Assembly: GCA_944391895.1 (NCBI GenBank)
Contig: CALXVF010000042.1
Span: 1-9,214 of the forward strand
DNA length: 9,214 nucleotides
DNA from: an uncultured Clostridia bacterium
Lineage (GTDB): Bacteria > Bacillota > Clostridia > TANB77 > CAG-508
Direction: 5' to 3'
The notes below the pieces were generated by a model. The model was given only the letters and a program-made list of their open reading frames with translations, made no database searches and was not told the DNA's origin. Below are positions 1-5,342 of the stretch, piece after piece. Each line of letters opens with the position of its first letter. Within the stretch, counting starts at the first letter, position 1. The position numbers were made by a program, and so were the translations under genes.

Positions 1-1620
1 CTTTTCAGCGAATAAGCTATATCTTTTAACCATTTCCTGAACAGCCCAAGCTAATGCACCTGCTGCTTTTTTAGGGTCTGTTACAACTGGAATTAAAAGA
101 TGTGGTATTCCATTATATACAGAAAGTTCAACAACTTTTGGATCTATCATTAAAAGTTTTACTTCACTTGGTTTAGCTTTATATATTATACCTGTTATTA
201 ATGTATTTATACATACAGATTTTCCTGAACCAGTTGCACCTGCAATAAGCATATGTGGCATTTTTGCTATATCTGATACAACAGTTTCTCCTGCAACATC
301 TTTTCCAAGTGGTAATGCTAGTTTTGATTTATTATCTATAAATGCATCTGACTCAATTATATCTCTTAATGGTACTGTATTTTTTTCTTTATTAGGCACT
401 TCAATTCCAACTGTATGTTTTCCTGGAATTGGAGCTTCTATTCTTATTGTTTCTGCTTCTAAGCTAAGTGCTATATCATCTGCAAGATTAGATATTTTAC
501 TTACTCTTACACCTTCTGCTGGTGCTAGTTCATATCTTGTAATTGCAGGTCCAACAGAAACATTCTCAACCCTTGCATTTACACCAAAACTATATAATGT
601 TCTTCTCAATTTTTCTGCTGTAGCCCTTAACATTTTTTCGCTATTTTTATCAGATAATCCTTTACCTGGTGCAAGTAAAGTTACTGGTGGGAATTCATAA
701 TGCTCATCTTCTACAGTTATACCATGATCTAGTTTTAATACTTCTTTTACCTTTGCTTCTTTTTGTTCTTCTTCAGTTGCAAATAATTCATCTCCGCTTG
801 TAGTATTGTTTATAGTTTTTGGCGCTTGCTTTACACCTCTTGGAGAAAAAATTGATGCATCTAAATCATCTTTAGAATGGTCATATTTTTTTGGTTCATT
901 TAAATTTATTGTTATCTGGTCTTCTAATTCTTCTTTATTTTTCTTAGCTTGTTCTCTTTCTAATTTTTCTCTTAGTCTTCTTTCTTTTCTAGTCTCTGTT
1001 TTTACTTTAACTTCTGCATTTTCATTTACTCTTTCTTCTTCTTTCGCTTTAGCTCTTTGAGCTTTTTTCTCTGCTAATTTATCTAGCGAATTTGATATAG
1101 CGTCTGCTGGGTGAAGTCCAAATATTATTACTAATAAAATTAAAGAAATACCTATAGAAGCAATTACCGCTCCTAATATTCCTATTAAATTTACAAGTGG
1201 AATTGCAATTGCTGTTCCAATTACTCCTCCTCCAATATCTTTCGTTCCTAATGTATATGCCTGTTTTAATGCTACATCTGTTCCTTGTTCTATACTTATA
1301 TTACCAGTTGATATCTGATAACAGCTAAGTGTGGTATCTATTAATAATAATATAACAATGAGCATAATAATTTTAGGTATATAATATTTAGTATCTTTGT
1401 CATAAGCTAAATATAAAGCAAATACGAAAAATCCTACTGGTACTAGATATTTTATGTAGCCAAAAATTCCACCCAATGCTGGACTTAATGTTTGTCCTAA
1501 ATAGCCAGATTTTGTGTAAATTAAAACTGCAAGCAAAATGCTTAAAACTATTAGTGTTGCTACAATTATATTAAGTTTTCTTTGCAATTGTTTCTTTTTG
1601 CTTTTTCTACCTCTTGGCAT
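1..1620 (-). CDS. ftsK: FtsK/SpoIIIE DNA translocase, N-terminal 540 residues (partial)
   Basis: This is a membrane-anchored, ATP-driven DNA pump of the FtsK/SpoIIIE family, which moves chromosomal DNA through the division or sporulation septum. Translation from 1620 gives a basic N-terminus (MPRGRKSKKK), then hydrophobic segments at about residues 17-35, 49-73, 81-100 and a long one near 130-167. A charged Lys/Glu-rich linker (about 170-290) and the motor domain follow. Walker A GATGSGKS lies at about residues 459-466, followed by the family hallmark MIDPK..ELSVYNGIPHLL..VVTD. The Walker B DEFADL region and the C-terminal gamma DNA-reading domain would lie beyond the left edge, so the gene is cut, not broken. 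ATG at 1620 is preferred because AGGAGG (1630-1635) sits 9 nt upstream; an in-frame ATG at 1629 touches the ribosome site. Whether it acts mainly in vegetative division (FtsK/SftA role) or sporulation (SpoIIIE) cannot be told from this part. Confidence 0.95.
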   Translation of the reverse strand, partial: MPRGRKSKKKQLQRKLNIIVATLIVLSILLAVLIYTKSGYLGQTLSPALGGIFGYIKYLVPVGFFVFALYLAYDKDTKYYIPKIIMLIVILLLIDTTLSCYQISTGNISIEQGTDVALKQAYTLGTKDIGGGVIGTAIAIPLVNLIGILGAVIASIGISLILLVIIFGLHPADAISNSLDKLAEKKAQRAKAKEEERVNENAEVKVKTETRKERRLREKLEREQAKKNKEELEDQITINLNEPKKYDHSKDDLDASIFSPRGVKQAPKTINNTTSGDELFATEEEQKEAKVKEVLKLDHGITVEDEHYEFPPVTLLAPGKGLSDKNSEKMLRATAEKLRRTLYSFGVNARVENVSVGPAITRYELAPAEGVRVSKISNLADDIALSLEAETIRIEAPIPGKHTVGIEVPNKEKNTVPLRDIIESDAFIDNKSKLALPLGKDVAGETVVSDIAKMPHMLIAGATGSGKSVCINTLITGIIYKAKPSEVKLLMIDPKVVELSVYNGIPHLLIPVVTDPKKAAGALAWAVQEMVKRYSLFAEK

Positions 1621-1629
1621 AATGCTCAT

Positions 1630-1635
1630 CCTCCT
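1630..1635 (-). promoter_or_regulatory. Ribosome binding site deciding the ftsK start
   Basis: AGGAGG on the minus strand is 9 nt from ATG 1618-1620 but directly abuts the alternative in-frame ATG at 1627-1629. The spacing favours the downstream start. Confidence 0.7.
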
Positions 1636-1789
1636 ACTTTATACTTATACTCTTGTATTGTAACATTAATGTTTTTAAATTTCTACTTTTTTCGTAAAAT
1701 ATTTTATAAAATTAGTGTGAACTTTGAGCTTGCTTATTAAAGTTCAGTTAATTAACATCATTGAAAAGAAAATATATAGTTTATGATTC

Positions 1790-1832
1790 CCGGAGCAGGG
1801 ACGCTCCGTACGGCTCTCTTGTCGTTCGCCTT
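1790..1832. other. GC-rich core of the palindrome with its own hairpin
   Basis: The core contains the perfect 6-bp inverted repeat CGGAGC (1791-1796) / GCTCCG (1803-1808) and the self-complementary octamer CCGTACGG (1806-1813). On the minus strand it reads ACAAGAGAGCCG, a string reminiscent of the ACAAGAGAACCGTCCC-like repeats I recall from clostridial genomes; that likeness is from memory and unchecked. Its base composition is unlike anything else in the window, so it is probably imported. Confidence 0.5.
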
Positions 1833-1861
1833 GAATCATAAACTATATATTTTTTCTTTGA

Positions 1862-1903
1862 AATAATAAAAATGAACTTTAAGGAGTAATCCTCAAAGTT
1901 CAC
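1862..1903 (-). terminator. Rho-independent terminator of the first DUF2628-like gene
   Basis: On the minus strand, just after the stop codon, a 13-bp stem with one internal mismatch (arms 1890-1902 and 1873-1885, loop 1886-1889) is followed by TTTTTATTATTTC. The same hairpin recurs after the second paralog at 2621-2660. Confidence 0.85.
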
Positions 1904-1910
1904 ATAAAAA

Positions 1911-2507
1911 TTATATATCCCAATTATAATCATTTTCAAAATCTATTTCATATTCTTTCATTAATTGATTCCAATCATAGTCATCATAGTCGTAGTTGTA
2001 GTTGTAATTATAATCTCTATCAGAATCTCCTTTTCCATTCATTCTGTCGTTAAATTCCTGTAGTGTTCCACCAATATATACCACTGCTAACATTCCGATA
2101 ACAAAGTTTACCACTATAACTATTACAACTGCACAACTTATTGCTATTGCTAATCCTGTTGGGTTAACTCCACCCTTCATTTGTGCTACTTGAATAGGAT
2201 TCATATGCTGATTTTTTAATAATGTCGCTTTTATATGATTTATATATAATGGATAAAAGACAAATCCTGATACTACCCATAGTGCTATACCAAGGAGAGT
2301 TGCCAACGTTCCCTTAAAAAGACCTAATACTATTTCTATTATGATTAACACTATTCCAATCAAATACATTTTTCTGTATATATAATAAAATCCTCCAAAT
2401 AAAAATGCACACCAATTAAAATTGCTATTCTTTACTTTTTGATTCATATCATTTTTTGTTCCAACCCATGCATCAATTATTGCATCATCAATTCCTATAT
2501 TCTTCAT
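1911..2507 (-). CDS. DUF2628-like small membrane protein, paralog 1
   Basis: This predicted 198-residue membrane protein has no established function. The stretch NFNWCAFLFGGFYYIYRKMY (about residues 29-48) is the aromatic segment followed by an R-K-M-Y turn that is typical of DUF2628-type proteins. Hydrophobic segments follow at about 49-64, 68-90 and 119-150, separated by a polar loop with HMNPIQVAQMKGG. The tail after about 160 is rich in Asp, Tyr and Asn and ends in acidic residues. I place the start at 2507 (MKNIGIDD) because AAAGGAGAG lies about 6 nt upstream and the TATAAT of the promoter lies inside any longer reading frame. It has its own promoter and terminator, so it is monocistronic. 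It is a tandem paralog of 2668-3333, with near-identical ends and a diverged middle. The family assignment rests on pattern recognition only. Confidence 0.8.
   Translation of the reverse strand: MKNIGIDDAIIDAWVGTKNDMNQKVKNSNFNWCAFLFGGFYYIYRKMYLIGIVLIIIEIVLGLFKGTLATLLGIALWVVSGFVFYPLYINHIKATLLKNQHMNPIQVAQMKGGVNPTGLAIAISCAVVIVIVVNFVIGMLAVVYIGGTLQEFNDRMNGKGDSDRDYNYNYNYDYDDYDWNQLMKEYEIDFENDYNWDI
1986..2015 (-). repeat. Degenerate hexamer repeat coding for Tyr-Asn/Tyr-Asp tail
   Basis: Five 6-bp units of the form RTARTY (read on the plus strand: atagtc, gtagtt, gtagtt, gtaatt, ataatc) encode alternating Tyr with Asn or Asp. A longer version occurs in the second paralog at 2743-2778. Such tracts can change length by slippage without breaking the frame. 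Confidence 0.6.
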
Positions 2508-2537
2508 AAATTTCTCTCCTTTTATTAACTTATTTTT

Positions 2538-2566
2538 ATTATACAATATTTTCCCAAAAAATACAA
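2538..2566 (-). promoter_or_regulatory. Vegetative-type promoter of paralog 1
   Basis: On the minus strand TTGTAT (2561-2566) and TATAAT (2538-2543) are separated by exactly 17 bp. The -10 lies about 30 nt before the start codon. The matching promoter of paralog 2 has identical -35 and -10 hexamers and the same spacing, a strong internal check. Confidence 0.8.
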
Positions 2567-2584
2567 TAGTCAGAGTTTTTTCAT

Positions 2585-2623
2585 GAAATTTGTAGTGCAT
2601 ATAAATTGGTCAATCTAAAATAA
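2585..2623 (+). pseudogene. ytxC: Fossil 3' end of a second ytxC copy (last 12 codons and stop)
   Basis: The plus strand here encodes EICSAYKLVNLK and a TAA stop. It aligns without gaps to the last 12 codons of the ytxC gene at 3506-4276 (EICSAYKLLNLK, TAA), beginning with 21 identical bases. The differences are mostly silent (TTA to TTG, AAC to AAT, TTA to CTA) plus one conservative Leu-to-Val change, so the copy appears to have diverged while still coding. Nothing upstream of the GAA codon resembles ytxC: the sequence switches directly into the upstream region of paralog 1 at the shared tetramer TGAA (2584-2587). This is best read as what remains of a duplicated ytxC after a deletion. It is too short to make a product. 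Confidence 0.85.
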
Positions 2624-2660
2624 AAAAAATGAACTTTAAGGAGTAATCCTCAAAGTTCAC
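2621..2660 (-). terminator. Rho-independent terminator of the second DUF2628-like gene
   Basis: This is the same 13-bp stem as at 1862-1903 (arms 2647-2659 and 2630-2642, loop 2643-2646). On the minus strand it is followed by eight consecutive T residues, making it the stronger of the two copies. Its T-run abuts the stop codon of the ytxC fossil. Confidence 0.88.
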
Positions 2661-2667
2661 ATAAAAA

Positions 2668-3333
2668 TCATATATCCCAATTATAATCATTTTCAAAATC
2701 TATTTCATATTCTTTCATTAATTGATTCCAATCATAGACATCATAATCATAATCATAGTCATAATCGTAATCATAATAGTTATTGTAATAATCATTATAA
2801 AAATCACCATCAGACTTACCATTAATTCTATCACTCAACTCCGTTAAAATTCCGCCAAATAGAATCATTCCTACTCCAGCTAGAAAGAATACCAATATCA
2901 TAGCTATTACAAATGCAACTCCTATTGATATACCTACTCCTGCTGAACTTACTCCACCTTTCATTTGAGCTACTTGGAATGGGTTCATATTACTATTTTG
3001 GCGTAATTTACCCCTTATATGGTTTCTATATAATGGATAGAATATAAATCCGTTAATTATAGCTATAGCAACTGGAATTATTAATAGAAAAGGCATCAAA
3101 TTTCCTCTAATCATTAACTCAGATAATTGTATGAAATTTAATATCGCTGATACCGCCATTGTAACTATTAAATCTATAATTCCTATTAGATACATTTTTC
3201 TATAGATAAAATAAAATCCACCAAAAAAGAATGCACAAACACTAAAATTGCTATTCTTTACCTTTTGATTCATACCATTTTTTGGTCCAACCCATGCATC
3301 AATTATTGCATCATCAATTCCTATATTTTTCAT
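2668..3333 (-). CDS. DUF2628-like small membrane protein, paralog 2
   Basis: This predicted 221-residue membrane protein is of unknown function and paralogous to 1911-2507. The N-terminal 30 or so residues (MKNIGIDDAIIDAWVG...) and the last 22 (YDWNQLMKEYEIDFENDYNW plus DI) match the neighbour almost exactly. The same NFSVCAFFFGGFYFIYRKMY motif precedes hydrophobic segments, and HMNP-like NMNPFQVAQMKGG sits in the polar loop. The central membrane region is clearly diverged and longer, with extra residues such as the SELMIRGNLMPF stretch. The tail carries a longer Asp-Tyr run, and the stop is TGA where paralog 1 has TAA. The start at 3333 follows AAAGGAGAG at normal spacing; in-frame codons further upstream overlap the promoter and are unlikely to be translated. 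The gene is divergent from ytxC, with about 120 bp between the two start codons. Confidence 0.82.
   Translation of the reverse strand: MKNIGIDDAIIDAWVGPKNGMNQKVKNSNFSVCAFFFGGFYFIYRKMYLIGIIDLIVTMAVSAILNFIQLSELMIRGNLMPFLLIIPVAIAIINGFIFYPLYRNHIRGKLRQNSNMNPFQVAQMKGGVSSAGVGISIGVAFVIAMILVFFLAGVGMILFGGILTELSDRINGKSDGDFYNDYYNNYYDYDYDYDYDYDVYDWNQLMKEYEIDFENDYNWDI
2743..2778 (-). repeat. Hexamer repeat coding for an Asp-Tyr run
   Basis: Six near-perfect 6-bp units (plus strand ataatc, ataatc, atagtc, ataatc, gtaatc, ataata) encode the DYDYDYDYDYD-type tail of paralog 2. The unit number differs from paralog 1, consistent with slippage-driven length change. Confidence 0.7.
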
Positions 3334-3363
3334 AAACTTCTCTCCTTTTATTAAACTAATTTT

Positions 3364-3392
3364 ATTATATAATATTTTCCTCAAAAATACAA
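3364..3392 (-). promoter_or_regulatory. Vegetative-type promoter of paralog 2
   Basis: On the minus strand TTGTAT (3387-3392), a 17-bp spacer and TATAAT (3364-3369) match paralog 1's promoter in both hexamers and in spacing. The upstream T/A-rich stretch is also shared with paralog 1 as far as the TGAA at 3411-3414, where that copy switches to the ytxC fossil. Confidence 0.82.
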
Positions 3393-3444
3393 TAGCAAAA
3401 TTTTTTTTCATGAATAATATATGATATATGGTAGATACTACTTT

Positions 3445-3522
3445 GGGGAGGATTTTATGGTTTCATTATGCATAAAGGATACTCGGATCCAACGTTCAAG
3501 ATTTTTTGATGAAAAAAATTAG
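3445..3522 (+). other. Natural ytxC translation start, out of frame with the gene body
   Basis: GGGGAGG (3445-3451) sits 5 nt before ATG 3457-3459, the only strong initiation site ahead of ytxC. The frame reads MVSLCIKDTRIQRSRFFDEK, then Asn and a TAG at 3520-3522. The opening MVSLCIKD resembles what I recall of YtxC N-termini. Removing one base from either T6 (3502-3507) or A7 (3512-3518) would fuse this peptide in frame to the following open frame. The region therefore looks like the true 5' end of ytxC, displaced by a one-base insertion, a sequencing error or recoding. Confidence 0.7.
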
Positions 3523-4276
3523 TGAATCTACAATTCCAGATATATATTATTCTAAACATAATTTCAAAATTTATAAAAATGTTATAGTACATTATCTTGG
3601 AAATGATTGTAATAATTTTTATACTTTTGTATCTAAAATAATTTCTGATACCATTGTGACTTTTTATGAGCCTAAAATCATAAAAAGACTGATATATAAA
3701 GAATATTTTTATTTTGATGTCAAAGATAAAGAGGCTATTTTAGAAGAATACAGTACAGTTTCTCAAAAATGTGGTGATAGAAAAATCTCTTCAGAAATTA
3801 ATAAATATATAAAGGAAAATAAATCCATAATTTTAGATGGTTTTGTAAATTTTAGACTATCTAATTATATTTCTACTTTAGATGAATTACTAGAAAATGC
3901 TGTCAGTAAATTTGTTTTGGACAAAGAATATCTTGAATTTGTATCATTACTCAAGATATATGTAGATTCGAAAATTCCAGAACCTATTACGATTAATTTA
4001 ATTTATGTTAATCAAGAATCTATTTTATTAGATGAAAATGGTGATATGGTTAAAAACGAGGATTTTAATTCAGAATACTTATCTGATATAACTTTTTCTC
4101 AGAATGATTATGCATTAAATACCTTAATAGGGAAATTACCTCAAAAAATCAATCTACATTTAATATCTCCCAAAGATGAGTTTATTAATACTTTAGAATT
4201 AATTTTTGGTGAAAGAATGAAAACATGTGATGGATGTGAAATTTGTAGTGCATATAAATTATTAAACTTAAAATAA
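3506..4276 (+). CDS. ytxC: YtxC-family putative sporulation protein (5' frameshift)
   Basis: YtxC proteins have no known biochemical activity, but the family (TIGR02834/PF08812) is restricted to endospore-forming Firmicutes. Recognisable features are GFVNFRLSNYISTLDELLEN (about residues 111-130), the KEYLEFVSLLKIYVDSKIPE stretch after it, and the C-terminal block INLHLI...LIFGERMKTCDGCEIC with its Cys-x-x-Cys-x-x-Cys cluster. The open frame starts with TTG 3506 then ATG 3509, but neither has a ribosome site. The good site and an ATG at 3457 lie in another frame, so the full protein would need a one-base correction near 3502-3518 and would then be about 272 residues. It may thus be a pseudogene, poorly expressed, or an assembly artefact. 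A fossil second copy lies at 2585-2623. The gene is convergent with the DUF368 gene. No clear sporulation sigma-factor promoter could be assigned. Confidence 0.8.
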   Translation: MMKKISESTIPDIYYSKHNFKIYKNVIVHYLGNDCNNFYTFVSKIISDTIVTFYEPKIIKRLIYKEYFYFDVKDKEAILEEYSTVSQKCGDRKISSEINKYIKENKSIILDGFVNFRLSNYISTLDELLENAVSKFVLDKEYLEFVSLLKIYVDSKIPEPITINLIYVNQESILLDENGDMVKNEDFNSEYLSDITFSQNDYALNTLIGKLPQKINLHLISPKDEFINTLELIFGERMKTCDGCEICSAYKLLNLK

Positions 4277-4330
4277 AAAGCACCTTATGAACTATATCCC
4301 CAAAAGTAGAGTTCAATAAGGTACTTTTAT
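4277..4330. terminator. Bidirectional terminator between ytxC and the DUF368 gene
   Basis: A long stem pairs AAAAGCACCTTATGAACT (about 4276-4293) with AGTTCAATAAGGTACTTTT (about 4310-4328), with one bulged base and one mismatch. It ends in a T-rich tail on the plus strand and, because the outer arm is A-rich, also on the minus strand. It lies between two convergent genes, directly after the ytxC stop and just before the DUF368 stop. Confidence 0.85.
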
Positions 4331-5263
4331 TTAATCATTTTCCTTTACTTTCAAATCATTTTTTTCTTGATTTCTAGTCATCAAAACTTTTAATCCTTGT
4401 AGTCCAAGAATAACTACACCACCGATTAAGAAGAATAATATACTAAATGTTGCAAAGCTCATTGGGTCTTTTGGTACATCTAGTGTAGTAGGTCCCATTA
4501 CTATTGAATATAGAGAACCTAGCATTAACCCTATTATACAATATACAGTCTGAGCTCTATATTTTTCTAGTGCTTTTCTAATTAATCTAACACAAAGTAC
4601 AATTCCCGTAATTACACCAAGTATGAAAATCAAGACTACTGGTAAATAAGAGAAATTCATATGCATTAGTTCTTTTAGCGCTCCTATTATTGGTAAATAT
4701 AGACCAAAGATTAATAATAATGTAGAACCTGAAATTCCTGGTAATACCATAGCTGTAATAGCAATCATTGCTGCTATAAATACATAAATTATTAGTCCGA
4801 ACTTTAATCCTTGCATACTTACGTCTATTCCTGTTCCAGAAGCAGGATTTATTAAAGAAATTGCAACTACAACAGCTATTCCCAATAAAACAAATAGCAT
4901 TTCTTTCCATTTACCTTTTAGTGTTTCCTTCTCTTCATAGATAACAATAGGAATAGCAAATATTATAAATCCTAAAAATAGTGAACTTACATTGTATATT
5001 TGTACTTCAAATATATCTGCTAAAATTGCTATGGAAATAGTAAAACCTACAATCCATCCAATTCCTAATTTAATAAGATATTTTAGTGCACTTTTCTTCT
5101 CTTCTTTGTTTCCTCTAAATAGGTTATCTAATGAACCTATAAAATTATCATAAAATCCTAGCAAAAATGCTATTGTTCCTCCAGATACTCCTGGAACGCT
5201 ATCTGCTAATGCCATACAAAACCCATTAACGAAGTTTATTATCATGTCTTTTACTTTTTTCAT
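4331..5263 (-). CDS. popT: DUF368 family polyprenyl-phosphate translocase (PopT-type)
   Basis: This 310-residue polytopic membrane protein belongs to DUF368. Members (PopT) have been shown in other bacteria to return undecaprenyl phosphate, the lipid carrier of cell-wall synthesis, from the outer to the inner leaflet of the cytoplasmic membrane. The sequence shows the family's hallmark duplicated motif: PGVSGGT at residues 24-30 within GFCMALADSVPGVSGGTIAF, and PGISGST at residues 175-181. About eight or nine hydrophobic segments fill the rest, and the C-terminus is short and charged. Length is normal for the family. The start at 5263 follows AGAGGAG at about 6 nt. It is apparently monocistronic: a terminator follows it, and 79 bp with a palindrome separate it from the ABC permease upstream, so read-through from the ABC operon is possible. 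The transport role here is inferred from family membership. Confidence 0.88.
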   Translation of the reverse strand: MKKVKDMIINFVNGFCMALADSVPGVSGGTIAFLLGFYDNFIGSLDNLFRGNKEEKKSALKYLIKLGIGWIVGFTISIAILADIFEVQIYNVSSLFLGFIIFAIPIVIYEEKETLKGKWKEMLFVLLGIAVVVAISLINPASGTGIDVSMQGLKFGLIIYVFIAAMIAITAMVLPGISGSTLLLIFGLYLPIIGALKELMHMNFSYLPVVLIFILGVITGIVLCVRLIRKALEKYRAQTVYCIIGLMLGSLYSIVMGPTTLDVPKDPMSFATFSILFFLIGGVVILGLQGLKVLMTRNQEKNDLKVKEND

Positions 5264-5281
5264 TATTTTCTCCTCTCAAAA

Positions 5282-5303
5282 TTATACAACTCATGTAGTA
5301 TAA
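5282..5303. promoter_or_regulatory. 22-bp palindrome upstream of the DUF368 gene, possible operator
   Basis: TTATACAAC, TCAT, GTAGTATAA forms a nearly perfect 9-bp inverted repeat with one mismatch around a 4-nt centre. It lies between the ABC permease and the DUF368 gene, about 18 bp before the DUF368 start codon, and contains TATACT and TATAAT-like strings on the minus strand. It could be a repressor site over the promoter or a weak stem-loop. No long T-run follows, so it is not a convincing terminator. Confidence 0.4.
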
Positions 5304-5342
5304 CATTATAATAATTTAATTTCACACATTTTTTAGTTTAAT

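Larger units (their letters stand above)
1717..1903. repeat. Long imperfect palindrome, possible MITE or REP-like element
   Basis: This gap between ftsK and the first DUF2628-like gene is a nested inverted repeat. The outermost arms are GTGAACTTTGAG at 1717-1728 and its reverse complement at 1892-1903. Each end also contains a small hairpin of the type TGAACTTT...AAAGTTCA. The inner arms, about 1764-1789 and 1833-1859, pair perfectly over 21 bp (AAAATATATAG then TTTATGATTC) and extend outward with an A-run length difference. Between them lies a 43-nt core (1790-1832) that is very GC-rich against the surrounding AT-rich DNA. The inner element is bracketed by the direct repeat TTGAAA at 1761-1766 and 1858-1863, which could be a target-site duplication or chance in AT-rich sequence. 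No transposase is encoded. The outer right arm doubles as the terminator of the gene at 1911-2507. Confidence 0.65.

Noticed and set aside
806..1060. Plus-strand open frame of 84 codons
   Set aside because: It is antisense to the charged linker of ftsK; its Ser/Phe/Leu-rich product is a mirror of Lys/Glu codons.
1790..1832. tRNA, riboswitch or CRISPR repeat in the GC-rich core
   Set aside because: There is no cloverleaf, no repeated spacer pattern and no known aptamer motif; only one copy is present in the window.
2508..2600. Longer N-terminus for paralog 1 (31 extra codons from 2600), and likewise 26 codons from 3411 for paralog 2
   Set aside because: The open stretch contains the -35 and -10 elements and the ribosome site. 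Its similarity between copies is explained by the duplicated promoter, and strong AAAGGAGAG sites precede the internal MKNIGIDD starts.
3412..3456. Sporulation (sigma-E-like) promoter before ytxC
   Set aside because: ATAATAT and a downstream GATAC string have plausible spacing, but only about half of the -10 consensus is matched in very AT-rich DNA, which is too weak to annotate.
4587..4910. Minus-strand 107-codon frame within the DUF368 gene
   Set aside because: It is an alternative frame of a well-supported gene, Cys/Asn-rich, with no domain resemblance.
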